Assembly: GCA_024228555.1 (NCBI GenBank)
Contig: JAAETI010000055.1
Coordinates: forward strand, 1-47,459
Reading direction: 5' to 3'
Length of the DNA stretch: 47,459 bases
Source: a bacterium
Lineage (GTDB): Bacteria; Actinomycetota; Acidimicrobiia; Spongiisociales; UBA5794
The translations under genes were made by a program, and so were the position numbers. Under the pieces are notes generated by a model. It was not told the origin of the DNA and ran no database searches. It saw only the letters and a list, made by a program, of their open reading frames with translations. Numbering within the stretch: position 1 is the stretch's first letter; every line of letters begins with the position of its first letter. This document shows positions 10,103-19,210 of the stretch, piece after piece.

Positions 10103-10978
10103 CTATCCGGCGGACAGCGCCTCAGCGCCGCCGACGATTTCAGATATCTCAGTAGTAATTTCAGCCTGTCGGGCCTGGTTCGCTTCACGGGTCAGCAGGC
10201 GAACGAGCTCTTCTGCATTCTCGGTCGCCGCCTTCATTGCCCTGCGCCGGGCAGCGTGCTCCGACGCGGACGCCTCGAGCAACATCCCAAATACCGTTCC
10301 TTCGAGGTATCGAGGCAGCAGCCGCGCCAGGATCGACTCTGCGTTTGGCTCGAATGTGTAGGCCACCGCAACATCGTCCTCACTCGCCTCGGGAGGTTCG
10401 ATCGGGAGGATGGGCCACAGGACAGGTGTCTGTGTCATGGCCGAGGCATAGCGGGTCGTGAACACCTCGAAAGAGTCCACCTGCTCTGTCTCGTACGCCT
10501 CCAGCAGAGCGTTGCCGATCAGTCGGGCATCGCCGTATCCAGGGGTATCGGTGACGCCGAGCCAAGACTGCTCGATTGCGAACTTGCGGTACGCAAAGTA
10601 GGCGCGAGCCTTCTCCCCCACGACATAGAGACGCAACTGCTTGCCCTCTTCGTGGAGTTCGTGGATGCGCTGCTCCGCCATACGGATGATGTTGCTTGTG
10701 TAGCCGCCGGCAAGACCCCGGTCGGAGCTGACAATGACAACGCCTGCGGTCTTGATCGGACGTTGCTCCAACAAGGGGTGATTCGCACCTGCGCTTCCAG
10801 CACCGAGGTTTCGAATAACCTCGTTCATCTTGTCGGTGTAAGGCTGCGCCTCGGCAACCCGAACCCGTGCTTTCGCAATCCGTGAAGTCGCAATGAGCTC
10901 CATGGCACGTGTGATCTTCATCGTCGATTGGACGCTCTTGATCCGACGTCGGATTTGCCTTACTTCAGCAGAAGCCAA
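10103..10978 (-). CDS. atpG: F1 ATP synthase gamma subunit
   Basis: This 291-residue central-shaft subunit begins MASAEVRQIRRRIKSVQSTMKITRAMELIA and ends with the conserved C-terminal helix RMRRAMKAATENAEELV-like region (here RRRAMKAATENAEELVRLLTREANQARQAEITTEISEIVGGAEAL). It rotates inside the alpha3-beta3 ring. The start codon is TTG, with GAGAGGG eight bases upstream; no ATG or GTG in frame would keep the conserved N terminus. A 128-base gap with a stable hairpin separates it from atpA, which is long for this operon. Confidence 0.96.
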   Translation of the reverse strand: MASAEVRQIRRRIKSVQSTMKITRAMELIATSRIAKARVRVAEAQPYTDKMNEVIRNLGAGSAGANHPLLEQRPIKTAGVVIVSSDRGLAGGYTSNIIRMAEQRIHELHEEGKQLRLYVVGEKARAYFAYRKFAIEQSWLGVTDTPGYGDARLIGNALLEAYETEQVDSFEVFTTRYASAMTQTPVLWPILPIEPPEASEDDVAVAYTFEPNAESILARLLPRYLEGTVFGMLLEASASEHAARRRAMKAATENAEELVRLLTREANQARQAEITTEISEIVGGAEALSAG

Positions 10979-11022
10979 GTGCTAACCCTCTCTTGGTGGT
11001 TGGTGTGAAAGCAGCCGTGCAA

Positions 11023-11039
11023 GCTGCCCGTAGGGCAGC
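11023..11039 (-). promoter_or_regulatory. Intercistronic hairpin between atpA and atpG
   Basis: GCTGCCC (11023-11029) and GGGCAGC (11033-11039) form a perfect 7-bp stem with a 3-nt loop in the 128-base gap. A nearby GCAGC at 11011-11015 could compete for one arm. It may act as an RNA processing or partial-termination element; no U-tract follows it. Confidence 0.4.
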
Positions 11040-11106
11040 CGCTCGCTCCACCCCGAACGATTGGAGTCAACGATGGTTGCGAGCCAGAACAGGCGATTCA
11101 CAGCAA

Positions 11107-12609
11107 TCACCTCGATGCTTTGTACTCGGTAATCGCTGCCACCAGACCTTCAGCCGGAAGCTCGCCTGTATCGCGGATTTCGTTGAGCAGACCCGAGTAG
11201 CGGGCGCCAACAAACTCCAGGAGGCCGGCCTCAAAGGCGTGAACTTCGTCTTCAGGTACGTCATCAAAGTGACCTTCAGTCACCGCAAAGATCGATACAA
11301 CCTGTTCCTGAACCGAAAGCGGTGCGAACTGGCCCTGCTTGAGGACCTCAACCACGCGCCGACCGCGGTCGAGTTGGGCGAGCGATGCCGCATCCAACTC
11401 CGAGCCGAACTCTGCGAATGCTTCCAACTCACGGAACTGAGCGAGATTGAGACGCAGCGGCCCCGCGACCTTCTTCATCGCCTTCACCTGAGCCGCCCCA
11501 CCCACACGAGACACCGAGATACCGGCGTTGATCGCCGGTCGGATACCGGAGTAGAACAGATCTGATTCGAGGAAGATCTGGCCGTCGGTAATCGAGATCA
11601 CGTTGGTCGGGATGTACGCCGAGACGTCATTGCCTTTGGTTTCGATGACCGGTAGACCGGTCAGGGAACCCCCGCCCAGTTCATCGCTGAGCTTGGCACA
11701 ACGCTCCAACAATCGGCTGTGAAGGTAGAAGACATCGCCCGGGTATGCCTCACGGCCAGGAGGACGCCGCAACAACAGTGATATCTCTCTGTAGGCAACG
11801 GCCTGCTTTGACAGATCGTCGAAAATCACAAGAGCGTGCTCGCCGTTGTACATCCAGTACTGGCCAATGGCGGAACCTGCGTACGGCGCATACATCTGCA
11901 GCGCCGCTGCAGACGATGCCGGGGCGGCCACGACGACTGTGTAGTCCATGGCGCCGCCCTGCTCGAGAGCGTCCGCAACCTCAGCAACGGTCGAAGCCTT
12001 CTGCCCGATCGCAACGTAGATGCACTTAACCCCGAGACCCTTCTGGTTCAGAATGGTGTCGATCAGAATGGCTGTCTTGCCGGTCTGACGGTCACCAATG
12101 ATCAGCTGACGCTGACCACGTCCGATCGGAGTCATGGCGTCAATGGCCTTGATACCGGTCTGCAACGGTTCCGACACAGGCTGCCGCTCGACAACCGATG
12201 GGGCCTGGGTCTCAAGCAACCGTGTCTCGGTGAACTCGATCGGTCCCTTGCCGTCGATTGGATTGCCCAACGGGTCAATCACGCGACCGAGCAAACCGTC
12301 GCCAACGGGAATCGACAGGACGCGCCCGGTAGAACGCACCTCCGCACCCTCTTCGATCTTGGAGGCGTCACCCATGATGACGCAGCCGATTGAGTCTTCG
12401 TCGAGGTTGAGAGCCACACCGGTGAGACCACCGGGGAATTCCAACAACTCGGATGTCATGACATTCGGAAGACCCACAACCCGGGCAACGCCGTCACCGA
12501 CTGACTCTACGTAGCCGACGGTCTCGGCCTCCACTGAGGGAGACCAATCCGCAAGGTTGCGCCGGAGTGCACCGGTGATGTCTTCGGGAGTCAGGGTTAG
12601 ATCAGCCAT
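11107..12609 (-). CDS. atpA: F1 ATP synthase alpha subunit
   Basis: The 500-residue regulatory subunit shows the Walker A motif GDRQTGKT at residues 172-179, [25 protein letters not shown] and the family signature [17 protein letters not shown]. It pairs with beta to form the hexamer. ATG start at 12609, three bases after the atpH stop, so the two are translationally close. The C terminus, ending YKASR, is complete. Confidence 0.98.
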   Translation of the reverse strand: MADLTLTPEDITGALRRNLADWSPSVEAETVGYVESVGDGVARVVGLPNVMTSELLEFPGGLTGVALNLDEDSIGCVIMGDASKIEEGAEVRSTGRVLSIPVGDGLLGRVIDPLGNPIDGKGPIEFTETRLLETQAPSVVERQPVSEPLQTGIKAIDAMTPIGRGQRQLIIGDRQTGKTAILIDTILNQKGLGVKCIYVAIGQKASTVAEVADALEQGGAMDYTVVVAAPASSAAALQMYAPYAGSAIGQYWMYNGEHALVIFDDLSKQAVAYREISLLLRRPPGREAYPGDVFYLHSRLLERCAKLSDELGGGSLTGLPVIETKGNDVSAYIPTNVISITDGQIFLESDLFYSGIRPAINAGISVSRVGGAAQVKAMKKVAGPLRLNLAQFRELEAFAEFGSELDAASLAQLDRGRRVVEVLKQGQFAPLSVQEQVVSIFAVTEGHFDDVPEDEVHAFEAGLLEFVGARYSGLLNEIRDTGELPAEGLVAAITEYKASR

Positions 12610-12612
12610 TCG

Positions 12613-13146
12613 CTATGCCCATGCCTCTCGCAATTCCAGGAGCCGGTTTCGTACCGACCCATCAAACAAAGTGTCTTCAACTTGGGCAACGAGCCCACCA
12701 ACCACCGTAGGATCGATGACGACATGCAGTTGTACTGCCTTGCCGGTCACCTCAGCCAGCTTGGCCTCGAGACGACTCTGGGTCGCCTCATCAAGCTCCA
12801 TGACGCTGCGTACCTCTGCAACGACATGACCCTCGGCCTCAGCGGCGAGGTCCATCATGCGTCGTGAGATCGCACCAAAATCATTGATCCGGTTGACACC
12901 GACAAGCATGTTGACGAGGGACACAGTGACACCCGAGGCTCGCTTGCCAATGAGATCGCCGACGATGTCCTGCTTCTTCTCGAACGGAATCGACGGGTTA
13001 GCCAGAGTTCCTTGGAGCTCTTCGGACTCGCCAAAGGCCTGGGCGACACGGAACAGTTCGTCCGACAGACGATCCGCATCACCTTCAGCGGCGGTGACGT
13101 CAAGCAAAGCTCGGGCGTAGCCATCGATGTGGTTGGTTTCCATCAT
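12613..13146 (-). CDS. atpH: F1 ATP synthase delta subunit
   Basis: The 177-residue product has the OSCP/delta pattern: an N-terminal IDGYARALLDVTAAEGDADRLSDEL helical domain and a C-terminal ATGKxVxLxVxxDPxxxGGL-like segment, here GKAVQLHVVIDPTVVGGLVAQVEDTLFDGSVRNRL. It connects the b-subunit stalk to F1. The start is ATGATG at 13146, overlapping the atpF stop by one base, which suggests translational coupling. Unlike Mycobacterium, where b and delta are fused in one protein, the subunits are separate here. Confidence 0.95.
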   Translation of the reverse strand: MMETNHIDGYARALLDVTAAEGDADRLSDELFRVAQAFGESEELQGTLANPSIPFEKKQDIVGDLIGKRASGVTVSLVNMLVGVNRINDFGAISRRMMDLAAEAEGHVVAEVRSVMELDEATQSRLEAKLAEVTGKAVQLHVVIDPTVVGGLVAQVEDTLFDGSVRNRLLELREAWA

Positions 13147-13712
13147 CAGCCCTCGGAGCCGAGTTCGTCGATGAACTGGTCGACAAGACCCTGCTGCGCA
13201 TCTCGGTCCAGGTTCTGACCGACGAGCTTCTCGGCGACGTCGATGGACAGGCCGGCGACCTCACGGCGCATCGAGGTCATCGCACGCTCCCGCTCGGACT
13301 CGAGTTCCTGCTGCGCACGCACCTTGATTTCCTCAGCTTCGGTCTCAGCGCGGTCGACAATATCGGCCCGAGCAGACTCGCCTGCCTGGCGAGCGTCCTC
13401 GACGATCCGGGTTGCTTCTTCGCGGGCACCGGACAAACGCGAGGCGTAGTCCTCTTTGAGTGACGCCGCTTGTGCCTTCTCGGCCTGCGCTGCTTCCAGG
13501 TCTGCCTTGATCACCTTTTGCCGGTTCTCGAGCATTTCGTTGAGAGCCGGACCGGCGACCTTCCAGATGAAGCCGAACACAACGACGAACGCAATGATGC
13601 CAACAATTATCTCGTTGACATCGCGCGGCAACAACAGGTCGATACCTGATGTCTCGTCGGCTGCGTGCTCAGCGTCCTCGGCGGCGAGGAGCAAAGGCGA
13701 ATACAAATTCAC
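13146..13712 (-). CDS. atpF: Fo ATP synthase b subunit
   Basis: This 188-residue protein has one membrane helix (about residues 34-52, VGIIAFVVVFGFIWKVAGPAL) followed by a long charged coiled coil, KADLEAAQAEKAQAASLKEDYASRLSGAREEA and onward, which forms the peripheral stalk. About 33 residues precede the membrane helix, with an acidic stretch and a hydrophobic beginning. It lies between atpE and atpH with nine bases to atpE and a one-base overlap with atpH. Confidence 0.96.
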   Translation of the reverse strand: MNLYSPLLLAAEDAEHAADETSGIDLLLPRDVNEIIVGIIAFVVVFGFIWKVAGPALNEMLENRQKVIKADLEAAQAEKAQAASLKEDYASRLSGAREEATRIVEDARQAGESARADIVDRAETEAEEIKVRAQQELESERERAMTSMRREVAGLSIDVAEKLVGQNLDRDAQQGLVDQFIDELGSEG

Positions 13713-13721
13713 AGTTTGCTC

Positions 13722-14021
<300 letters not shown>

Positions 14022-14828
14022 CTAGTGCTCGGGGTGTACGGCTGTTTGGACGTACACCGCAGAGAGCAAGGTGAAAATGTATGCCTGAAGAATGGCGACG
14101 ATGATCTCGAATGCGTAGATCCCGAGACCAACGACCAACCAACCCACTCCGATCGGAATCTTGGCGAGGCCGCCCTGAGCGGAGATAAAGATCCATCCTG
14201 ATACCAGGAGGAGCGTCAGCATCACGTGACCGGCTACCAGGTTGGCAAAAAGCCGGACCGCGAGGCTGAAGGGACGCACCAAGAAGGTCGAGACAAGCTC
14301 GATGATGCCGACCAGCGGCTTGAGTGCGACAGGCACGCCAGGCGGCCATGCAATGTCCTTCACGTAGGTGAAGCCCTGCTCCTTGAAGCCAGATACCACG
14401 AAGATGACCCAGGTAAGCAGCGAGAGAACCGCCGGGATGACCCACATGCGGGCGGTGACCGGGAAGTTGATCAGGGGCATCACTTCGAAGAGATTGCCGA
14501 CGAGGACAAACATAAATATCGAGAGAAGCCACGGGAAGTAGCGGAGGCCGAGTTCCGGACCGATGATCCCTACCGCGATCTCGTCACGAACAAAGAGAAC
14601 GAGCGACTCGATTGCTGCCCCAAACTTGCTCGGGACAAGACGCTTCTTGTTCCGCACGATGCCGAAATAGAGCAAACCGATCACGATGACGGCGACCAGC
14701 CCCGTTAGCACCATCGTACGGTTCACACCGTGGAAGAAAGGGTTCTCGAAGAGTTCATTGACACTCTCCGGCACACAAATGATCTCGTCAGCGGTGTTAC
14801 ATTCACCGGACGCGAGGATCAGCTCCAC
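14022..14828 (-). CDS. atpB: Fo ATP synthase a subunit
   Basis: The 268-residue membrane protein has at least five hydrophobic helices and the conserved stator segment PFSLAVRLFANLVAGHVML, which includes the essential arginine facing the c-ring. It forms the two half-channels for ions. The start is a GTG at 14828, overlapping the end of the preceding small membrane-protein gene by ten bases. Its C terminus ends in AVHPEH. Confidence 0.96.
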   Translation of the reverse strand: MELILASGECNTADEIICVPESVNELFENPFFHGVNRTMVLTGLVAVIVIGLLYFGIVRNKKRLVPSKFGAAIESLVLFVRDEIAVGIIGPELGLRYFPWLLSIFMFVLVGNLFEVMPLINFPVTARMWVIPAVLSLLTWVIFVVSGFKEQGFTYVKDIAWPPGVPVALKPLVGIIELVSTFLVRPFSLAVRLFANLVAGHVMLTLLLVSGWIFISAQGGLAKIPIGVGWLVVGLGIYAFEIIVAILQAYIFTLLSAVYVQTAVHPEH

Positions 14829-15262
14829 TCCAACTCCTTTGTTTCACCCCGTGTCACAGCCACGGTCTCCCAAGACAACAACACTAGGTAGCTCACAACA
14901 GCTGAGATTCCCATAGCCAGCCGGTCCACTTCAATTACCTGTGCGGTAACCAACATCACCAACATAATGAGGGTCAACCGCAGGAAAAAACCGACCAGCG
15001 CGGCGGCATGATAGAGCTTCAGCGAGACGGCTGCAGCCTTTGACAACATAAAGCCGGCCAGAACAAAGTTTCCGGCAACAATTGCCAACCCAATCGCGGC
15101 CGATAGAGCGCCAAGTCCACCTCGAAAAAGCCAAAAGATGAGGATGAGAGGTGGGGCAACCCAAACAGCACGGCGCGCCGTTGCAACACCGATTATTGCC
15201 TCGATATCCCGCGGCCCCGGAGCCGCCTCGTAGCCGGTGGCGACGTTGGTGTCAGGTTCCAC
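14819..15262 (-). CDS. atpI: ATP synthase subunit I-like membrane protein
   Basis: The product is 147 residues if started at the GTG at 15262, overlapping the upstream gene by 11 bases; a longer frame to 15418 is just overlap with that gene and has no membrane character. Four hydrophobic helices are visible (WVAPPLILIFWLFRG, IGLAIVAGNFVLAGFML, LVGFFLRLTLIMLVMLV, ISAVVSYLVLLSWETVAV). Size, topology and place directly before atpB fit the ATP synthase I chain, which helps assembly of the c-ring in other bacteria. Sequence similarity in this family is weak, so the call relies on position. Confidence 0.7.
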   Translation of the reverse strand: MEPDTNVATGYEAAPGPRDIEAIIGVATARRAVWVAPPLILIFWLFRGGLGALSAAIGLAIVAGNFVLAGFMLSKAAAVSLKLYHAAALVGFFLRLTLIMLVMLVTAQVIEVDRLAMGISAVVSYLVLLSWETVAVTRGETKELEWS

Positions 15263-15515
15263 GTCTGCGTTCCTTCGCTTGTTCTTCCAAGACGGCGGAA
15301 AGCCTCCACAGCTTGTAGAAGCCACTCCCAAAACCCGCCACGATGCCGATGACCGTGAACACCGGGTTCGTGCCCAACCACCAGTCGAGACCCAGCCCGA
15401 GCAGTAGCCCTGCAACAACCGATGAAATCATATCGACGCCGGTCGAGTAGCCGCCCGTCATAGACTGATCAGGAGCGAGGTTACTCCGCCCGCTTCCATT
15501 TGAATCGTCGCTCAT
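15252..15515 (-). CDS. atpZ: AtpZ/AtpI-like small membrane protein, first gene of the atp operon
   Basis: The 87-residue protein has two hydrophobic helices, VDMISSVVAGLLLGLGLDWWLG and PVFTVIGIVAGFGSGFYKLWRL, with the GLGLDWWLGTxPxFTxIGxxxGFxxGFY pattern of the AtpZ family found at the head of bacterial atp operons. AtpZ proteins are thought to help ATP synthase assembly or magnesium uptake. No Shine-Dalgarno sequence is visible; a short stem (CTGGT/ACCAG, 15517-15529) ends right before the ATG, and a CRP-like palindrome lies 22 bases upstream. Confidence 0.8.
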   Translation of the reverse strand: MSDDSNGSGRSNLAPDQSMTGGYSTGVDMISSVVAGLLLGLGLDWWLGTNPVFTVIGIVAGFGSGFYKLWRLSAVLEEQAKERRRGT

Positions 15516-15537
15516 TCTGGTTTCACCAGGTCAGTCT

Positions 15538-15553
15538 TGTGAAGGCGTTCACA
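15538..15553. promoter_or_regulatory. CRP/GlxR-type palindrome upstream of the atp operon
   Basis: The 16-base core TGTGAAGGCGTTCACA matches TGTGA-N6-TCACA exactly, and two more bases on each side keep the symmetry (CTTGTGAA ... TTCACAAG, 15536-15555). TGTGA-N6-TCACA is the known consensus of Crp/GlxR proteins in actinobacteria. A site differing by one base stands before whiB at 36402-36417. It lies between the likely -10 (15566-15571) and the atpZ start, so repression or an alternative upstream use is possible; as RNA it could also form an 8-bp hairpin. Confidence 0.7.
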
Positions 15554-15565
15554 AGATCGGGCGCC

Positions 15566-15594
15566 ACTGTACCCACAAGGGTTTCGCACCCGCA
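15566..15594 (-). promoter_or_regulatory. Possible promoter of the atp operon
   Basis: On the minus strand TTGCGG is followed after 18 bases by TACAGT, which would start transcription near 15559 and place the CRP-like palindrome just downstream of the start site. The match to -35 and -10 consensus is moderate; this is a motif reading only. Confidence 0.35.
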
Positions 15595-15618
15595 ACCCTA
15601 ATCCTGAGTCAACACCCT

Positions 15619-16890
15619 CTAGACGTGACCGGCGAACGCTGCGGGATAGGGAGGAAAGGCGTCGGCGAGCTCGTGGACCTGTTCGGTGTAGAGGTTCACC
15701 GAGTAGGGATCGATGCGCTTGCGCAGCAGCTCAACAATGAGCTTGCCGAGCAATACCATTTGCTCCTGCATCATTCCTGCCGATGTCACCGAGGGAGTCC
15801 CCATCCGGAGCCCGCTGGTGATGAACGGCGAGCGTGGATCGAAGGGGATCGAGTTGCGATTCAGCGTCACTCCATGAGCGTCGAGGAACTGGGACGCTTC
15901 TTTACCGGTCAACTCTGTGTCGATACTGCGCAGATCTACGAGGAACATGTGGTTCTCGGTTCCCCCGCTGATGACGCGCAACCCCTCGTCGTCCATTGCC
16001 CCGGCCAGAACCTTGGCGTTGCGCACGATCTGGTTGGAGTAGGTCTTGAACTCGGCTTGCGACGCCTGCCCGAAGCAAAGGGCCTTTGCCGCTATCTGGC
16101 TGTTGATGGCGCCGCCCTGAGAGAACGGGAACACTGCTTTGTCGATTGCCTTGGCAAACTTCTCTTTGCTGAGGATGAGCCCGCCGCGCGGCCCTCGCAA
16201 AGCCTTGTGAGTTGTCGCGGTGACGATATCTGCATGCGGAACCGGATTCGGGTGGGCACTTCCGGCGATCAATCCAATGATGTGAGCCGCATCAACGAGG
16301 AAGACCGCTCCGACCTCATCAGCGATCTCACGGAATGCCGACCAATCGATGAACTGTGAGTACGCCGAATATCCGGCAACAATCATCTTCGGTCGATGCT
16401 GGTTGGCCAGCTGGCGCACCTCGTCGATATTGATCTGCTCGGTTTCCTTGTCAACGCCGTACGCAACGAAGTTGAACAGGTTCCCCGAGAAGTTGACAGG
16501 GGAGCCGTGGGTGAGGTGACCGCCCTGATCGAGGGACATACCCAAGATGGTGTCCCCCGGCTCGAGGACCGCCATATAGGCAGCCATGTTGGCTTGCGAA
16601 CCACTGTGGGGTTGCACATTGGCGTGCTCTGCAGAGAGGAGTCGCTTGGCACGATCGATGGCGAGGTTCTCGATCTCGTCGATTACCTGGCAGCCCTCGT
16701 AATAGCGGCGTTCTGGGTATCCCTCCGAATACTTGTTGGACAGCACCGAACCAGAGGCCTGCATCATGGAGTAGGAAATGTAATTCTCGGATGCAATCAG
16801 ATGAATCTGCGATCGTTGCCGATCGACTTCCTTCTTGATCAGCCCCGAGAGCTGTGGATCGACCTCTTCGATTGGGCGCATGTCCGACAT
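15619..16890 (-). CDS. glyA: Serine hydroxymethyltransferase
   Basis: The 423-residue PLP enzyme converts serine and tetrahydrofolate to glycine and 5,10-methylene-tetrahydrofolate. It shows LIASENY near residue 31, [39 protein letters not shown] and the PLP lysine Lys229 in [19 protein letters not shown] lies eight bases before the ATG. It is the last gene of a minus-strand run prmC-tsaC-methyltransferase-glyA and stands directly upstream of the atp operon with a 103-base gap that carries regulatory palindromes. In M. tuberculosis glyA is not at this place, so its position is a local rearrangement. Confidence 0.97.
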   Translation of the reverse strand: MSDMRPIEEVDPQLSGLIKKEVDRQRSQIHLIASENYISYSMMQASGSVLSNKYSEGYPERRYYEGCQVIDEIENLAIDRAKRLLSAEHANVQPHSGSQANMAAYMAVLEPGDTILGMSLDQGGHLTHGSPVNFSGNLFNFVAYGVDKETEQINIDEVRQLANQHRPKMIVAGYSAYSQFIDWSAFREIADEVGAVFLVDAAHIIGLIAGSAHPNPVPHADIVTATTHKALRGPRGGLILSKEKFAKAIDKAVFPFSQGGAINSQIAAKALCFGQASQAEFKTYSNQIVRNAKVLAGAMDDEGLRVISGGTENHMFLVDLRSIDTELTGKEASQFLDAHGVTLNRNSIPFDPRSPFITSGLRMGTPSVTSAGMMQEQMVLLGKLIVELLRKRIDPYSVNLYTEQVHELADAFPPYPAAFAGHV

Positions 16891-16947
16891 TCGCTGGTTT
16901 CCTTCGCATGGCGTACTCGAAAGCGAGGGTAGCAGTGACCTGCCAAA

Positions 16948-17622
16948 TCAAGGGTCAGACGGTGCGTCCGGAAGCTGAGCAACCATCGACCAAAACGAGT
17001 TTGGTCCCCACCGCGTGAGCGGGAACTCCTCCAGATGTTGCATCTCGAGGCCGGCGGCTTGTAGATATTCCGGGTACTCGCGGATGGGACGCAGATACGC
17101 CAAACCAATTAGCCAATACAGCCCGTTGCCGACAGCCTTGTGAGTCTTCTGTACCACCCGACGCCAGCCCGTACCCCGCTGTGGTGCCCAGTCGGCGATC
17201 ATCAGCTTCCCCCCAGGTTTGAGCAGGCCAACCAAATGGTCCATCACTCCGACCATCTCGCCCTCGGTGTCGAACGAGGTGAAGAAGTAGTTGGCAGCGA
17301 CCGCGTCATAGGATCCGTCTGCAGCAACGTCATTGACATCGGCATGGATGTACTCCGCAGTGAACCCTTCGGCCTCGATCCGACGTTGCGCCCGCTGCAA
17401 CATCTTCGATGCGGTATCAACGCAGGTCACGGCGGCACCGGCTTGAGCAGCCAGCATTGCATCCTCGCCGGCGCCGGCTCCGGCATACAGGACCTTGTCG
17501 CCGGGCTTCAGATACTGCACCTGCCACGCTTTTGACTTCCCGATCCGACCCAGGGAATACCATCCGGCGGTTGTCTCGTACAGCCAAGCGACCAAGTTGT
17601 AGCTGCGAAGTGTGGATGTCAC
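16948..17622 (-). CDS. Class I SAM-dependent methyltransferase
   Basis: The 224-residue protein carries a class I methyltransferase fold: motif I VLYAGAGAGEDAMLAAQAGAAVTCVDTA, an acidic residue at the end of strand two, DVNDVAADGSYDAVAANYFF and LLKPGGKLMIADWAPQRG. The substrate is not recognisable; a small-molecule or lipid substrate is plausible from the short insert-free fold. GTG start with GGAGGGA five bases upstream. It sits between tsaC (17 bases) and glyA (57 bases) on the same strand, so they probably share a transcript and may share the one-carbon pool, but that link is inference. Confidence 0.8.
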   Translation of the reverse strand: MTSTLRSYNLVAWLYETTAGWYSLGRIGKSKAWQVQYLKPGDKVLYAGAGAGEDAMLAAQAGAAVTCVDTASKMLQRAQRRIEAEGFTAEYIHADVNDVAADGSYDAVAANYFFTSFDTEGEMVGVMDHLVGLLKPGGKLMIADWAPQRGTGWRRVVQKTHKAVGNGLYWLIGLAYLRPIREYPEYLQAAGLEMQHLEEFPLTRWGPNSFWSMVAQLPDAPSDP

Positions 17623-17639
17623 AGGTTCCCTCCGGCTAG

Positions 17640-18203
17640 CTATACGTCACGAACCGGACCGTCGCGCAGAACGAGCGGTGATGGCTCCGTCAGATCGATG
17701 ATCGTTGACGCCTGCCCGCCTCTGGCCTTCCCTTCTAGGTACACCGCGACTGCGTCACCGAAGAGGTCCCTTGCATCAAGATCGTTGAGTACCGACTCAT
17801 TCCCTGCGAGATTGGCGGAAGTCACCGCAAGCGGTCCGTACTGCTCGAGGAGTTCCAGAGCAACGGGGTGGTCAGGGCAACGCAGACCGACTGTCCGCCT
17901 GCCGGCGTGGCCAAGCCAGCTGGGGGCGGATGGCAGACGGGGTAGAACCAGGGTGAGCGCACCCGGCCAGTGCAGATCGGCCAGATCGAGGGCACGATCG
18001 GAGAGTTCGGCGATCGTCATACCCTGCTCTAGCGAGGCGACGAGGATGGCCAGTGGCTTGTTCGCTGGTCGACCTTTCAGGTCAAAGATGGCGTTCAGGG
18101 CGTCTTCCCGAAACGGATCTGTTGCCAGGCCGTAGAGAGTGTCCGTCGGCACACCGACTATCTCACCATTCCTGAGTGCAGCAACCGCTTGCTCGATCGA
18201 CAT
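17640..18203 (-). CDS. tsaC: Threonylcarbamoyl-AMP synthase
   Basis: The 187-residue Sua5/YrdC-family protein has the nucleotide and threonine-binding motifs VGVPTDTLYGLATDPF and IFDLKGRPANKPLAILV, plus AVTSANLAGNESVLN. It makes threonylcarbamoyl-AMP, the first step of t6A formation at position 37 of ANN-decoding tRNAs. Its length is that of the short TsaC form without the extra Sua5 domain. GGGAG precedes the ATG. It follows prmC by 30 bases, an order kept in many actinobacteria. Confidence 0.93.
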   Translation of the reverse strand: MSIEQAVAALRNGEIVGVPTDTLYGLATDPFREDALNAIFDLKGRPANKPLAILVASLEQGMTIAELSDRALDLADLHWPGALTLVLPRLPSAPSWLGHAGRRTVGLRCPDHPVALELLEQYGPLAVTSANLAGNESVLNDLDARDLFGDAVAVYLEGKARGGQASTIIDLTEPSPLVLRDGPVRDV

Positions 18204-18233
18204 ATTTGCTCCCTTTTACGGCTCAGTCTCAAG

Positions 18234-19067
18234 TTAGTGCACATCGGAGGCCATTGGTGCGCTTCCGACGACGAATCGGTCGCGACCTGTCAAATCTTCC
18301 TCGATTCTTGGCGAATAGCCGGAGAAGAGATCTAGACACGCAAGCCCTTGGGTCTCCCCGATTTCGCAAATGATGGCTGCCCCGGGTCGCAGCCAATCCG
18401 CTGCCCCGACCGCGATGCGATTCAGGATCCCGAGACCGTCAGTGTCGGCAACCAGGGCCTCCATCGGCTCGTGTTCGCGCACTTCAGCAGCCAAGCCTTC
18501 GTATTCGGATCTTGCGACATACGGTGGGTTTGAGACGATGAGGTCGACCTCCCCGCGCAGAGAAGTTGGAAGCGGATCGAGGAGATCGCCGATCAGGAAG
18601 TCGACCGCAAGACCGAGTCGGGCCGCGTTCTCACGAGCGAGGTCAAGGGCATCGCAAGAAAGATCGCAACCGATGACGATTGAATCTGGCCGTATCCATT
18701 TCATGGCCAACGCCAGATTGCCACTGCCAGTGCCGACATCAATGATCGTGGGCTCGTCGAGGCCCTTGACTAGATCTACCGCAAGCTCCCAGAGCCGTTC
18801 TGTTTCAGGGCGTGGGATGAGCGCTCGCGAGTCGATATGAAGTTCGAGAGGGCCAAACTGGACGGTCTCCTCGATGTATTGCAGCGGCTCGCCGCCGCGG
18901 CGTCTCTCCACATAGCCTTCGAAGCGACCTGCGACCTCTGCGGTCACATCTGGATCACCTACCGGCCACGAAGCACCCTCGTCGACCGCTAGTAGCAACA
19001 ACCTGAGGGCCTCATGGTCCGCAACATCAGGGACTTGTGCCATTAGCTCTGAAACCTTCTTCTCCAT
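18234..19067 (-). CDS. prmC: Release factor glutamine N5-methyltransferase
   Basis: PrmC methylates the glutamine of the GGQ motif in RF1 and RF2. From the ATG at 19067 the protein has 277 residues: a helical N-terminal domain followed by motif I IIDVGTGSGNLALAMKW and the substrate-binding motif VSNPPYVAR. Starts at 19082, 19067 and 19043 are all possible; none has an ideal ribosome binding site, and the frame stays open to 19145 without family-like sequence. In most actinobacteria this gene follows prfA directly; here prfA lies beyond a two-gene plus-strand cassette at 19211-22280. Confidence 0.92.
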   Translation of the reverse strand: MEKKVSELMAQVPDVADHEALRLLLLAVDEGASWPVGDPDVTAEVAGRFEGYVERRRGGEPLQYIEETVQFGPLELHIDSRALIPRPETERLWELAVDLVKGLDEPTIIDVGTGSGNLALAMKWIRPDSIVIGCDLSCDALDLARENAARLGLAVDFLIGDLLDPLPTSLRGEVDLIVSNPPYVARSEYEGLAAEVREHEPMEALVADTDGLGILNRIAVGAADWLRPGAAIICEIGETQGLACLDLFSGYSPRIEEDLTGRDRFVVGSAPMASDVH

Positions 19068-19101
19068 ATAGTGTCGAAACATAGACCCTTTGGGTATGCG
19101 T

Positions 19102-19125
19102 GACCGGGTGGGCTGCTGCCCGGTC
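19102..19125. promoter_or_regulatory. Inverted repeat between prmC and the oxoamine synthase gene
   Basis: GACCGGG (19102-19108) and CCCGGTC (19119-19125) form a perfect 7-bp inverted repeat with a 10-base spacer in the divergent intergenic region. It could be an operator for either side or mark the edge of the inserted cassette. Nothing in the sequence decides between these. Confidence 0.35.
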
Positions 19126-19177
19126 CTGTGCATTCTGAGGCGCAACAGAAGAAGACCCTAGGTGGAGCAGGGGAACA

Positions 19178-19193
19178 TACCCTGTCTTGGGTA
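19178..19193. promoter_or_regulatory. Small palindrome before the oxoamine synthase gene
   Basis: TACCC-TGTCTT-GGGTA is a perfect 5-bp inverted repeat 18 bases before the ATG at 19211. It may be an operator or a leader stem-loop; short repeats of this size can occur by chance. Confidence 0.25.
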
Positions 19194-19210
19194 GACATAA
19201 GGAAGGCAAG

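Noticed and set aside
15263-15418. N-terminal extension of the AtpI-like protein up to 15418
   Set aside because: It would overlap atpZ out of frame, and the added sequence is Trp/Ser/Cys-rich shadow sequence; the GTG at 15262 gives a normal four-helix protein.
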